In this document: positions 29,319 to 39,327 of the stretch, in pieces
Numbering within the stretch: the stretch's first letter is position 1
How the letters are laid out: each line of letters starts with the position of its first letter
The notes under the pieces: generated by a model
What the model was told of the DNA's origin: nothing
The model's input: only the letters and a program-made list of their open reading frames with translations
The model's database searches: none
Source: an uncultured Pelagibacteraceae bacterium
Lineage (GTDB): Bacteria > Pseudomonadota > Alphaproteobacteria > Pelagibacterales > Pelagibacteraceae
Assembly (NCBI GenBank): GCA_902594655.1
Contig: CACJMW010000004.1
Coordinates: 1 to 64,000, forward strand
Direction: 5' to 3'
Length of the DNA: 64,000 bases
Program-made: the position numbers and the translations under genes

Positions 29319-30067
29319 TAGGTAGATCGACCACCACTTATATCAAAAACAGCAGCCGTAGAGAAAGTATTTTCCTCTGAGGAAAGCCAACATACTAGAG
29401 ATGTAAATTCCTCAACCTCCAAAAATCTACCCCTTGGGACTTTTGATAACATTCTTTGAACATGTTCTTTGGTCATTTGATCTAAAATACGAGTTTTTGC
29501 ACCTGCTGGCGTAACTGCATTTACAGCAATATTTTTATCAGCTAATTCTTTACCTAATGATTTAGTTAATCCTATTGCTCCTGCTTTTCCGACACTGTAA
29601 GCACTGGCATTTGCATTACCATCTTTTCCAGCAACTGAAGCAACGTTCACAATTCTTCCATAGTTATTTTTAATCATATTGGGCACTATTGCTCGACAAC
29701 AATTAAATGTACCCATTAAATTTATATCTACTACTTTTTTCCATAAATCAATATCATATTCCCAAAGGGTTGCTGTTGGACCAGTAATTCCAGCATTATT
29801 AATCAATATATCAATGTTAGAGTTTTTAGTTATTTCTTTAACACAATTTTCTACCTCTTTATAATTAGATACATCAATAATATTTGAACGTAAATTTGGA
29901 TTATTTAAATCCTTTACTGATTTTTCAACCATCTTTGGATCTATGTCCCAAATTATAACTTTAGCTCCAGATTTTAAAAATCTTTTTGTAATATCTAAAC
30001 CAAATCCTTGTGCACCTCCTGTGATCACTGCTGTCTTATTTTTAAAATTGAATAAAATATTATCCAT
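29315..30067 (-). CDS. Short-chain dehydrogenase/reductase
   Basis: 'AVITGGAQGFGLDITKRF', 'NNAGITGP', 'ASAYSVGKAGAIGLTKSLGKEL'. Confidence 0.9.
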   Translation of the reverse strand: MDNILFNFKNKTAVITGGAQGFGLDITKRFLKSGAKVIIWDIDPKMVEKSVKDLNNPNLRSNIIDVSNYKEVENCVKEITKNSNIDILINNAGITGPTATLWEYDIDLWKKVVDINLMGTFNCCRAIVPNMIKNNYGRIVNVASVAGKDGNANASAYSVGKAGAIGLTKSLGKELADKNIAVNAVTPAGAKTRILDQMTKEHVQRMLSKVPRGRFLEVEEFTSLVCWLSSEENTFSTAAVFDISGGRSTY

Positions 30068-31525
30068 TTAATCACTCGCTAATAAATAATATGTAAGATA
30101 AGACACTAAAGCACCAATCAACCACGCAAAACTTTGTAAAAATCTTAGATCCGCATTCCAAATAGTTGATGCAGCAAATATAAAACCTATAATCATTGAA
30201 TATAAGCCTTTTATGTGCCAACCACTGCTGTAAAAATAAGTACCACTTTTTAAATCAGAAAATATATCTTTTGAAATATATTCTTTATTTTTAATTAGAT
30301 AATAGTCAGCAATAATTATTCCAGCTATGGGTCCAAAAAATGATCCGAATGTATCGATAATTGATAAGGCTCCTGATTGACTTAAAATTGGCAGCCATAA
30401 TCCACCAAAAAATAAACCAAGTATAATAATTAATAAACCTGCGCTTGACTTATTAAAACTTTTTGGAAAAAAATTTAATAATGTATTTTGAGCTGGAATA
30501 TAATTTGCTATTAGATTTGATGATCCCGAAGCAATCAGTATAAACATAATTGCAATAACAGTTAAATAACTATTATCTATCTTTCCAATAATATCTGTTG
30601 GATTGGTAAGTAGCTGTTCAACTTCCAAAAGTTGTTTGGCCATCACTATATCCGCTCCTAATACTATAAAAACAGATGCAAATGAGAATATTAATAAATT
30701 TATTATAATAGAAAAGTTGCCTCTAAAATTTTCTGAGCTATTTTTTACATATCTAGAAAAATCCCCAATATTTAAAATTACAATTGAAAAAAATGCAAAT
30801 AATGTTCCTGTAATACTAATTAAAGCTAAAAAGTTTTCTTTAGAAATAAAATTTTCAATTGTAATGCTGAGTTTAAAAGCACTTATTATTTCCTTAGAAT
30901 TTTCACCTGCAAGTATAATTATAAAAATAGCTAAACCTGTATACACAAACCAAGCTGAGAAATTTAAAATATACTTTATAAAATTTTGGCCTTGTTTAAA
31001 TAAATAAAATTGCAATATCAAAGCAAAAATAAAACTTATCCAATCAATTAAATCCATGCCCATTAAAAATATAAGAAAAATCTCTTCTTCTAAAATAGTA
31101 TCATCAATATTAAAAATAAATATTCTAATTAAATATCCAATTGATTTAGAAATAAAAAATGTTTGTACACCAAACATGCAAAGACCTACAATACCTCTTA
31201 GCATAGCAATATATCTAGCTCCATTTATGCCAAATGCGCTTCTTAAAATTACTGGAAATGGTAATCCATATTTCTGTGATGGCTGACCAATTAGATGAGA
31301 AAAAATTGCAACCGAAAAACCAGCTATGATACATGCTGTTAATACAATAATGATATTTAAATCATAAACCAAATAAAGTGATGCTATTAATGAAAAACCT
31401 ATCAGACTTTGAATATTGTTTGCCCAAAAACAAAATATATCTCCACTAGTCCAATTTTTATCATTTGGATTTACGCCAACAATATCCCAATTAGTTAGAT
31501 TTATATTTGCTTTTTCTTGACTCAC
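30068..31525 (-). CDS. NCS1-family nucleobase/hydantoin:cation symporter
   Basis: 'NINLTNWDIVGVNPNDKNWTSGDIFCFWANNIQSLIGFSL', 'LIGQPSQKYGLPFPVILRSAFGINGAR'. Confidence 0.85.
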   Translation of the reverse strand: MSQEKANINLTNWDIVGVNPNDKNWTSGDIFCFWANNIQSLIGFSLIASLYLVYDLNIIIVLTACIIAGFSVAIFSHLIGQPSQKYGLPFPVILRSAFGINGARYIAMLRGIVGLCMFGVQTFFISKSIGYLIRIFIFNIDDTILEEEIFLIFLMGMDLIDWISFIFALILQFYLFKQGQNFIKYILNFSAWFVYTGLAIFIIILAGENSKEIISAFKLSITIENFISKENFLALISITGTLFAFFSIVILNIGDFSRYVKNSSENFRGNFSIIINLLIFSFASVFIVLGADIVMAKQLLEVEQLLTNPTDIIGKIDNSYLTVIAIMFILIASGSSNLIANYIPAQNTLLNFFPKSFNKSSAGLLIIILGLFFGGLWLPILSQSGALSIIDTFGSFFGPIAGIIIADYYLIKNKEYISKDIFSDLKSGTYFYSSGWHIKGLYSMIIGFIFAASTIWNADLRFLQSFAWLIGALVSYLTYYLLASD

Positions 31526-31550
31526 TTATAAGATAATAAACAATTATTTA

Positions 31551-32885
31551 CTACTGTCCATACAACAGTGTTGGTAACCATAATACAATTTTAGGAAATG
31601 CTATTATTATAATTAGTCCAATCACCTGAAGAACCATAAATTGCATCATACCAAGGTAAATATCTTTTAAATCCCAACTAGGTACAACGCCTTTTAAAAA
31701 ATAGGCCGAAAGAGCGACTGGCGGTGAAAGCCAGGCGGTTTGCAGGTTAACAGCAACTAGAATTGCAAACCATGTTAAATTAAATCCTAATGCTTCAATT
31801 AAAGGTAAAATTATAGGAACAATTATCATTACTATTGGTACCCACTCTAGAGGCCAGCCTAATAAAAATATCACCACCATTACAATTGCTAAAATTAAGT
31901 ATCTGTTCATTTCTAATGAAAGAAGAAAATCAGTTAAAACCATTGGGGTACCAAGTCTTGCAAATACAGCACCAAAAAAATTAGAAGCTGCAACTAAAAC
32001 CATTATTAAAGCTGTAATTTCTAAAGTTTTTACTAACGCCTCTTGAAGTTTTTTAAAACTAAGTTTTTTATATGCTAAAGATAATAATAAGGCTCCCATT
32101 GCACCACATCCAGCTGCTTCAGTTGGTGTGGCAAATCCGAATAATATACTTCCTAGCGCAGCAAACACTAAAGCTGCTGGAGGTACTAAACCTAAAAAGA
32201 ACTCTACCCAAACTTTTCCCATACTTTCAGCTCTCATTTCAACGGGCAGTGGAGGTCCAAGTTTAGGATTCATCATGCATCTTACTGTTGTATAGGCCGC
32301 ATATAAACTTGCTAACAATATTCCTGGAAGAATTGCAGCTGCAAATAGATCAATTACAGGTATCTCCATAATTGGTCCCATGACTACAAGCATAATACTT
32401 GGTGGTATTAAAATTCCTAGGGTGCCTCCTGCAGTAATTGTTCCGGCTGCCAATCTTACATCATAGCCAGATCTATTCATTGATTTGGCGGCCATTATTC
32501 CTAAAATTGTTACTGAAGCTCCAACAATTCCAGTTGCAGCAGCAAAAATAACAGAAACAAATAATACAGCATAATATAAAGAGCCTTTAACCCTAGCTAA
32601 CATTAGCTGAAACGCAGAAAACAATCTTTCCATTAACCCTGCTTGTTCCATCATTATCCCCATAAAGACAAAGAGAGGAACGGCGGCGAGTGTTTGTTCG
32701 GTCATGACCATCGAGAATTGCAAAGTCATTAAATAAAAAACTAATTTACCAAATCCAAGGTAACCAAAAACAAATCCTAAGAAAATTAATGTAAATGATA
32801 TTGGGAAACCAATAAATATTGAAAATAACATTACGCCTATAAGAATAAAACCTAACATAGCTGGATCAATTAAATGTGAAATCAT
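31551..32885 (-). CDS. TRAP transporter large permease (DctM)
   Basis: 'AAVPLFVFMGIMMEQAGLMERLF', 'GTLGILIPPSIMLVVMGPIMEIPVIDLFAAAILPGILLA'. Confidence 0.93.
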   Translation of the reverse strand: MISHLIDPAMLGFILIGVMLFSIFIGFPISFTLIFLGFVFGYLGFGKLVFYLMTLQFSMVMTEQTLAAVPLFVFMGIMMEQAGLMERLFSAFQLMLARVKGSLYYAVLFVSVIFAAATGIVGASVTILGIMAAKSMNRSGYDVRLAAGTITAGGTLGILIPPSIMLVVMGPIMEIPVIDLFAAAILPGILLASLYAAYTTVRCMMNPKLGPPLPVEMRAESMGKVWVEFFLGLVPPAALVFAALGSILFGFATPTEAAGCGAMGALLLSLAYKKLSFKKLQEALVKTLEITALIMVLVAASNFFGAVFARLGTPMVLTDFLLSLEMNRYLILAIVMVVIFLLGWPLEWVPIVMIIVPIILPLIEALGFNLTWFAILVAVNLQTAWLSPPVALSAYFLKGVVPSWDLKDIYLGMMQFMVLQVIGLIIIIAFPKIVLWLPTLLYGQ

Positions 32886-33493
32886 TCTTTACCTGGCCAT
32901 TTTCCTTTGCTCATAGCATAGTAACTTTTTAATAATTCAGAAATACCTTGAATTAATAAAAATATTATTCCAAACCACAAACAAGATTTTATTGGCCACA
33001 TATATGGCATCCAGGTAGTATCCATTCCTCTTTCACCTCTCATAATTGATTCTTGAACAAAACCTGTTGTCATATAGAGAAATACTAATAAACCAGGAAA
33101 GTAAAAAAGAATGTATAAAATAAAATCAATTAAACCCTGATTTTTAATCTTAAAGTTTCTGTATAAAAAATCTGCTCTTATGTGGATTCCTTTTGAAAGA
33201 GCGTATCCTGCGCCAAGCATAAATAATGCTCCATAAAAAAATCTACTAATATCATATGCCCAAATAGTTGGAGCTAAAAATAATTTTCTTGCAAGAACCT
33301 CATATGTCATTGCTAAAATTAATGGGAATGTAATCCAACAAACTATATTACCAGTCCATTTGCTAAACTTATCTATATTTACTATTAATGATGCCATCCA
33401 TCTTGGCATATCATCTGGCATTTTAGAGGAGTCACCTCGCCTTTCGGCGATCATTTCATCTGAAATATCTAATTTAGTAGGTTCCTCTGACAT
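32882..33493 (-). CDS. TRAP transporter small permease (DctQ)
   Basis: 4 TM, 'YEVLARKLFLAPTIWAYDISRFFYGALFMLGAGYALSKGIHIRADFLYRNF'. Confidence 0.9.
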   Translation of the reverse strand: MSEEPTKLDISDEMIAERRGDSSKMPDDMPRWMASLIVNIDKFSKWTGNIVCWITFPLILAMTYEVLARKLFLAPTIWAYDISRFFYGALFMLGAGYALSKGIHIRADFLYRNFKIKNQGLIDFILYILFYFPGLLVFLYMTTGFVQESIMRGERGMDTTWMPYMWPIKSCLWFGIIFLLIQGISELLKSYYAMSKGKWPGKE

Positions 33494-33500
33494 ATGATCT

Positions 33501-33536
33501 AAAAAAATAAAGCGGACTATTAAAGTCCGCTTTATT
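33501..33536 (-). terminator. Intrinsic terminator / attenuator between dctP and dctQ
   Basis: On - strand AATAAAGCGGACT-TTAAT-AGTCCGCTTTATT followed by a 7-nt T tract. Confidence 0.85.
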
Positions 33537-33565
33537 ATAACTTTTTTTATAACTTATGACTATAT

Positions 33566-34660
33566 TTACTTCAATGTCGCTGCGTGAGCCATTCCTAGCT
33601 TGGCATTTGACATTTGAGCACCACTCCAGAAAGGAACTGCTATATCAGCAAATTCTTTCATTGAAGTATAAACTTTATTAAAGAATGCGTTTTCTTTTGC
33701 ATTTTTATTTAAAGTTGCTTTTGCAGCAGCCATATATTCTGTGAAATAATCAGAAGGTGTATCCTCTAAAATTACTCCATGCTTTGTAGTTAATTCTCTT
33801 AGAGCTTTACCATTTTCATAGATTCTGTAGCTTAAAGATTTAGCTAACGAAGCATTTGCTGCAACTTCTAAAGATTTTTTCTCATGATCAGTTAAAGAAT
33901 TATATAATTTACCTGTCATATAGAAGTCAGCATTTACGACTACTTGGTGAAGACCTTGTAAATAGTAGTGTTTCAAAACTTTTTGGAAACCAAATACTAA
34001 GTCAGGTTTTGGACAACACCATTCAGCTGCATCAATAGTTCCTGCTTGTAATGCTGGAAGAATGTCTCCACCACCCATAGCAACAGATGCAATACCTATG
34101 TCTTTATATGTTTGTCCTGGAATTCCTGGAGGAGTTCTGAATTTATATTTTCTAAAGTCAGCCATATCTTTAATTGGTTTTGGAAACCAACCTAAAGCTT
34201 CTGGTCCAACTGGTTGAAGCATAAATCCTTTTATGTCTCTTCCCATTTCTTTCCATAATTGATCATATAACTCTTTACCACCACCGTATTGGAACCATGA
34301 TAGAAAAGCTAAGTTATCAATACCTACTCCACCACCTGCTACTGGCGAACCAAATAGCATGGCAGCTGGGTGATCTCCTGACCAATAGTGCGTCCAAGCA
34401 AAACCGCAATCGATCAAACCTTTATCTACCGCATCAAGAGTTTCTTTAACTCCAACGACAGTACCCGCAGGCATAATTTCAAATTTTAAAGAACCATCTG
34501 TTAATGCAGTAACAGTATCAGTAAAGTCTTTTAACATTACCACTTCATCTGCTTTTGCACTTATCACAGTTTGGCACTTTAGTGTTTTTGCAGCATTAGC
34601 ATTAGATATAAATCCAAAAACTAATGTAACAGCAAATAACGTTGATAAGATTTTTTTCAT
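33566..34660 (-). CDS. TRAP transporter substrate-binding protein (DctP)
   Basis: Signal peptide; 'LKFEIMPAGTVVGVKETLDAVDKGLIDCGF', 'KFRTPPGIPGQTYKDIGIASVAMGGGDILPALQAGTIDAAEW'. Confidence 0.92.
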   Translation of the reverse strand: MKKILSTLFAVTLVFGFISNANAAKTLKCQTVISAKADEVVMLKDFTDTVTALTDGSLKFEIMPAGTVVGVKETLDAVDKGLIDCGFAWTHYWSGDHPAAMLFGSPVAGGGVGIDNLAFLSWFQYGGGKELYDQLWKEMGRDIKGFMLQPVGPEALGWFPKPIKDMADFRKYKFRTPPGIPGQTYKDIGIASVAMGGGDILPALQAGTIDAAEWCCPKPDLVFGFQKVLKHYYLQGLHQVVVNADFYMTGKLYNSLTDHEKKSLEVAANASLAKSLSYRIYENGKALRELTTKHGVILEDTPSDYFTEYMAAAKATLNKNAKENAFFNKVYTSMKEFADIAVPFWSGAQMSNAKLGMAHAATLK

Positions 34661-34807
34661 TATTATTTCCCTCTTATATTAATTTAAATTAATGAACTCA
34701 TATCCTCTCAAAAAAAGACTTTGATTACAAGCGACAAATCATGCATATGCTAAAGAATAATATTATAATATGTTAATAAATTAAATTTAGATTAGAACAA
34801 TTCTACT

Positions 34808-36418
34808 ATGCAGAACTTTGATTACATAATTATAGGCGCGGGATCAGCAGGATGTGTTCTGGCCAATAGACTTTCTGCAAATCAAAATAACAAAGTTCTT
34901 TTAATTGAGGCAGGTGGAAAAGATACTTACCCTTGGATACATATTCCTGTTGGTTATTTCAAAACAATGCATAACCCAAAAGTAGATTGGTGTTTTAAAA
35001 CTGAACCAGATGAATCAATGAATAATAGATCAATAAGATATCCAAGAGGTAAAACTTTAGGAGGAAGTTCATCTATAAATGGACTTTTGTGGATTAGAGG
35101 TCAGAAAGAAGACTATGATATTTGGAGACAATTAGGTAACAAAGGTTGGGCTTGGGATGATGTTTTACCTTATTTTTTAAAATCGGAAAATAATGAGCTA
35201 GGAAAAAGTGAGTTTCATAATGACAAAGGTCCCATTTCAGTTGCTAACAAAAAAATAAATCTGAAATTATTAGATGAGTTTCAAAATGCAGCAGAAGAAT
35301 TTGGAATACCAAAAACAAATGATTTTAATACTGGAGATAATTTTGGGATAGGTTTTTTTCAATTTACTACAAGTTTTAATAAAATGGGATTAAAATTAAG
35401 ATGTAGTGCTGCAAAAGGTTATTTAAATCCTGTTAAAAAAAGATCAAATTTAAAAATAGAAGTTAACGCACATGTTCAAAAAATAAATTTTGAAGGAAAA
35501 AAAGCTATAGGTATCAATTATTATATAGGAGATAAGTTAAATACAGTAACTGCAAATAAAGAAATAATTTTATCTGCTGGATCAATTGGCTCTCCACAAA
35601 TCTTACAAGTATCTGGAATTGGTAATATTCAAAAACTAAAAAATCTTGGAATAGAAATTGTAAATGAATCAAATGGTGTTGGTCAAAATTTGCAAGACCA
35701 TTTAATGTTTAGGCCAGTTTATAAAGTAAAAAATTTAAAATCATTAAATAGAAAAGTAGAAAGTTTATTTGGAAGATTTTTAATGGGGCTTGAGTATGTG
35801 CTTAATCAAAGTGGACCTGTAACGATGGGTGCTAGCCAAGTTTGTGGATTTGTAAAAAGTGATCCTTCAAGAGCAACTCCCAACTTACAATTTCATGTTT
35901 CGCCAGTAAGCACAGATATATTGGGCGTTACGCCAATGCATGATTTTGAAGGTATAACACCAACCGTTGCTAATATTAGACCTACAAGCAGAGGGGAGAT
36001 TACTATAGTTAGCAATGATAGTAGAGTATATCCAAAAATTAAAATGAATTATCTATCAACTGATGAAGATCGAAAAGTTGCTGCTCAAGGTCTTAAAATA
36101 GTTAGAAAAATAATGTTAGAAACTAAAACATTTAAACAATACGAACCTGAAGAATATAGGCCAGGAGTTCATATCACTGATGATGAAGAATTAGTAAAAG
36201 CAGGATCAGATTATACCCAAACAATATTTCATCCTGTTGGAACATGTAAAATGGGTAATGATGATATGGCTGTTGTTGATGATTCTTTAAAAGTAAAAGG
36301 AGTTCAAAATTTAAGAGTTATTGATGCATCAATAATGCCTAATATTACTTCAGGTAATACTAATGCTCCTACAATTATGATTGCTGAAAAGGGTGCTGAT
36401 ATGATATTGAACGGATAA
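34808..36418 (+). CDS. GMC-family oxidoreductase (choline dehydrogenase-like)
   Basis: 'DYIIIGAGSAGCVLANRLS', 'GKTLGGSSSINGLLWIRG', 'HPVGTCKMG...LRVIDASIMPNITSGNTNAPTIMIAEKGADMI'. Confidence 0.92.
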   Translation: MQNFDYIIIGAGSAGCVLANRLSANQNNKVLLIEAGGKDTYPWIHIPVGYFKTMHNPKVDWCFKTEPDESMNNRSIRYPRGKTLGGSSSINGLLWIRGQKEDYDIWRQLGNKGWAWDDVLPYFLKSENNELGKSEFHNDKGPISVANKKINLKLLDEFQNAAEEFGIPKTNDFNTGDNFGIGFFQFTTSFNKMGLKLRCSAAKGYLNPVKKRSNLKIEVNAHVQKINFEGKKAIGINYYIGDKLNTVTANKEIILSAGSIGSPQILQVSGIGNIQKLKNLGIEIVNESNGVGQNLQDHLMFRPVYKVKNLKSLNRKVESLFGRFLMGLEYVLNQSGPVTMGASQVCGFVKSDPSRATPNLQFHVSPVSTDILGVTPMHDFEGITPTVANIRPTSRGEITIVSNDSRVYPKIKMNYLSTDEDRKVAAQGLKIVRKIMLETKTFKQYEPEEYRPGVHITDDEELVKAGSDYTQTIFHPVGTCKMGNDDMAVVDDSLKVKGVQNLRVIDASIMPNITSGNTNAPTIMIAEKGADMILNG

Positions 36419-36996
36419 TGTTATCCGAGCAAATCATTATATTTATTCAAATAGTTTTAATTGATTTAGTTTTAGCTGGAGATAATGCAATTATAATTGG
36501 TATGGTTGCGTCTCAGTTTCCACCAGAACAAAGAAAAAAAATTATATTTTGGGGAATTAGTGGTGCAGTTGTACTAAGAATAATACTGACTTTATTAACT
36601 GCTTATCTTTTACAAATACAAGGAATAAGACTTATTGGTGGATTGGCGCTACTTTATATTGTTTACAAACTTTATATAGATGTCATCAAAAAACAATCCG
36701 AAGATCATGAAAATATTAAAGTTGATAATTCAAGTTTCTTTAAAGCTATTACAACTGTTTTAATTGCAGATTTTACAATGAGTTTAGATAATGTTTTGGG
36801 TGTAGCGGGAGCTGCTAAAGATCATTATTTCTTATTAATATTCGGATTACTTTTATCAATAGCTATAATGGCTGTCGGAGCTACTTTAATTTCTGGTTGG
36901 ATTAAAAAATACAAATGGATTGCTTGGCTTGGACTAATTGCAATACTGGTTGTTGCTGTTGATTTGATTTATACTGATATAAAACTATTTATATAA
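36418..36996 (+). CDS. TerC/YjbE-family membrane protein
   Basis: 'QIVLIDLVLAGDNAIIIGMVAS', 'ADFTMSLDNVLGVAGAAK'. Confidence 0.88.
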   Translation: MLSEQIIIFIQIVLIDLVLAGDNAIIIGMVASQFPPEQRKKIIFWGISGAVVLRIILTLLTAYLLQIQGIRLIGGLALLYIVYKLYIDVIKKQSEDHENIKVDNSSFFKAITTVLIADFTMSLDNVLGVAGAAKDHYFLLIFGLLLSIAIMAVGATLISGWIKKYKWIAWLGLIAILVVAVDLIYTDIKLFI

Positions 36997-36998
36997 AA

Positions 36999-37766
36999 AT
37001 GTATTTAAAAAAATATAACCTTAAAAATAAAACAGCTATTGTTACAGGAGCTGGCAAAGGGCTAGGAAGAGCGTGCGCCATAGCCTTAGCAGAAGCTGGT
37101 GCAAATCTAGTCATAATTAGTAGAACTAAAAAAGATTTAGATGAAGTCTCGAAAAAAATTAAAAAATTAAAGTCAAAATGCAAATCTTATGTTTGCGATA
37201 TTACAAATTACAATGAAATTAAAAACATTATTAATAGTCAACCAAAAATAGATATTTTAATAAATAATGCTGGAAATAATATTCCTGAACATTTTACTCA
37301 AGTTAAAACCAAAAATATGGAATATCTTGTAAAAATTAATACGATAGCAACTTTCAATCTTGCTCAGTTATGCGCAATAAAAATGATCAAAGCAAAAAAT
37401 AGAAAGAAAATTGGAGGAGCAATAGTAAATATGTCTTCTCAAATGGGTCATGTAGGAGGTCCAATTAGAAGTGTCTATAATATGAACAAGTGGGGTTTAG
37501 AGGGTTTAACTAAAGGTATGTCCATAGATTTAGCTAAATATAATATTAGAGTTAATACTATTTGCCCAACTTTCGTTGTCACTCCAATGACAAAAAAATT
37601 TTTAAAAAATAAAAAATTCAAAAAAGAAACATTAAATAACATTCCGCTAGGAAGGTTCGCAGAATTATCAGAAGTTGCTTCAGCTACTGTTTTTCTTGCC
37701 TCTGATGCTGCATCAATGATTACAGGCACTTCCTTATTGGTAGATGGTGGATGGACAGCTAAATAA
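36999..37766 (+). CDS. Short-chain dehydrogenase/reductase
   Basis: 'AIVTGAGKGLGRACAIALAEAG', 'NNAGNN', 'YNMNKWGLEGLTKGMSIDLA'. Confidence 0.9.
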   Translation: MYLKKYNLKNKTAIVTGAGKGLGRACAIALAEAGANLVIISRTKKDLDEVSKKIKKLKSKCKSYVCDITNYNEIKNIINSQPKIDILINNAGNNIPEHFTQVKTKNMEYLVKINTIATFNLAQLCAIKMIKAKNRKKIGGAIVNMSSQMGHVGGPIRSVYNMNKWGLEGLTKGMSIDLAKYNIRVNTICPTFVVTPMTKKFLKNKKFKKETLNNIPLGRFAELSEVASATVFLASDAASMITGTSLLVDGGWTAK

Positions 37767-38560
37767 TGAAAAAATTATTGCTTTTTGTAGCAATTTTATT
37801 CTCAACAAATGCGTTTGCAGTTGAATTTAAAGGTAAGTTTTTACAAGGTCATTTTATTATTGGAATAACAGAGCCAGGGTCAAAAATAATTGTAGGTAAA
37901 AAAGAAGTAAAAGTCTCTGAAGATGGTTATTTTGTTTTTGGAATTGATCGAGATAGAAAATTTGATGTAACCATTACAAAAATTATAAATGGCAAAAAAG
38001 AAAAAATAATCAAGAAAGTTCTTAAAAGAAAATATAATATTCAAAGAATAGATGGTTTAGAGGAAAGCAAGGTAACTCCTCCAGAAGAAGTTTATCAAAG
38101 AATAAAGGCAGAAAATAATAGAATTGGTGAAGCAAGAGCTATTAATTCTGATTTACCTTTTTTTAAAGATCAATTTATTATGCCAGTTGAAGGTATCATT
38201 AGTGGTGTTTATGGAAGTCAAAGAATTCTAAATGGTAAACCCAGATGGCCACATTATGGAATTGATATAGCTGCAAAGCAAGGAACTAAAATTAAATCTT
38301 CAGGAACAGGTGTTGTTACAATGGCAGAAGATGACCTTTATTACACAGGTGGCACTGTGATCATGGATCATGGCCATGGTATTTCAACAATATATTCACA
38401 TCTTGAAACAGTAATAGTTTCAGTAGGAGATAAAATTAATCAAGGAGATATTATTGGTACTGTTGGTTCAACTGGAAGATCAACGGGTCCTCATTTAGAT
38501 TTTAGAATTAATTGGTTTCAAACAAGATTAGATCCAATGTCAGTACTGACTGATTTGTAA
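37766..38560 (+). CDS. M23-family peptidase; stop codon lies inside the tRNA-Thr-derived repeat
   Basis: 'HYGIDIAAKQGTKIKSSGTGVVTMAEDDLYYTGGTVIMDHGHGISTIYSHL', 'GSTGRSTGPHLDFRI'. Confidence 0.9.
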   Translation: MKKLLLFVAILFSTNAFAVEFKGKFLQGHFIIGITEPGSKIIVGKKEVKVSEDGYFVFGIDRDRKFDVTITKIINGKKEKIIKKVLKRKYNIQRIDGLEESKVTPPEEVYQRIKAENNRIGEARAINSDLPFFKDQFIMPVEGIISGVYGSQRILNGKPRWPHYGIDIAAKQGTKIKSSGTGVVTMAEDDLYYTGGTVIMDHGHGISTIYSHLETVIVSVGDKINQGDIIGTVGSTGRSTGPHLDFRINWFQTRLDPMSVLTDL

Positions 38561-38598
38561 TCAATAGGTCCGCGGTTCGAATCCGTGCGGGAGCACCA
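38549..38598 (+). pseudogene. 3'-half fragment of tRNA-Thr(TGT), lacking the acceptor 5' strand and D-arm
   Basis: ACTGATTTGTAATCAATAGGTCCGCGGTTCGAATCCGTGCGGGAGCACCA: anticodon arm with TGT, T-arm GGTTCGAATCC and CCA end; no matching GCTCCCG 5' half upstream. Confidence 0.8.
38551..38573 (+). repeat. Left outer direct repeat of putative island (attL-like)
   Basis: TGATTTGTAATCAATAGGTCCGC, identical to 45513..45535. Confidence 0.85.
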
Positions 38599-38697
38599 CT
38601 AAAATCTCATTTATTTTCAACAATAACAAATTTTACTTAAATTTTTTTTAAAATAAAAATCGTTTGATAAGACTATAGAAAGGAAGGTAATAGAACT

Positions 38698-38721
38698 AAG
38701 TGAAGTCTTTTTGAAGTCTTT
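38698..38721 (+). repeat. Left inner direct repeat of putative island
   Basis: AAGTGAAGTCTTTTTGAAGTCTTT, identical to 45412..45435; internally two tandem TGAAGTCTTT units. Confidence 0.85.
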
Positions 38722-38769
38722 AAGAAATTTTAAAAATATATCTTTTTACCAAATAGAACATTTAATTAT

Positions 38770-39324
38770 TTAAATAATCGTTTTTTTTAAATACTCTCTA
38801 AAAAGGTTAACTGCTTCATCTTTTAGTTGAACAGGAAATATTTTAACTTCTCGGTCTTTTTCAAAATCTTTTCCAACTCTTCTATAGTCTACATCCAAAT
38901 AAGGATCATCTTCTGCCGTTTTTTGTCGATAGTGTAATCCAGTAGAATATCCATTATCATTTTTGTAAGAAATGTACCAACATACAAATTCTTTACCACT
39001 AATCATACTTCCACCAACCTTAACTTTATTTCCAACATTGTTATTTGACCAATCAAACTCTTGAGTTAAAGTTTTATATACCTCATCTAATAATTCTTGT
39101 GCTTTTGCACTTTTCCCACCTAAAATTTTTTTTGCTTTATTTGGAAATTTAACTCTTATCTTTTTTTCAACCACATCTACTAAATATTCTCTTTCATATT
39201 CAGATATACCAGCATAATTTTTTATGTTATCAAACCAACTTTGAAGTACTTTAATTTTATCTTCTTTTTCAATTGATTTTTCTACTTTTAAAACTTTTTG
39301 TGAAATTTTAGATTTGTCATTCAT
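38770..39324 (-). CDS. Hypothetical protein downstream of hsdR (184 aa)
   Basis: Same strand, 3-nt gap after hsdR; no recognised family. Confidence 0.75.
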   Translation of the reverse strand: MNDKSKISQKVLKVEKSIEKEDKIKVLQSWFDNIKNYAGISEYEREYLVDVVEKKIRVKFPNKAKKILGGKSAKAQELLDEVYKTLTQEFDWSNNNVGNKVKVGGSMISGKEFVCWYISYKNDNGYSTGLHYRQKTAEDDPYLDVDYRRVGKDFEKDREVKIFPVQLKDEAVNLFREYLKKTII

Positions 39325-39327
39325 AAT

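Noticed and set aside
38549-38598. Functional tRNA-Thr gene
   Set aside because: No 5' acceptor strand or D-arm upstream; only the 3' half is present, so treated as an att-site remnant.
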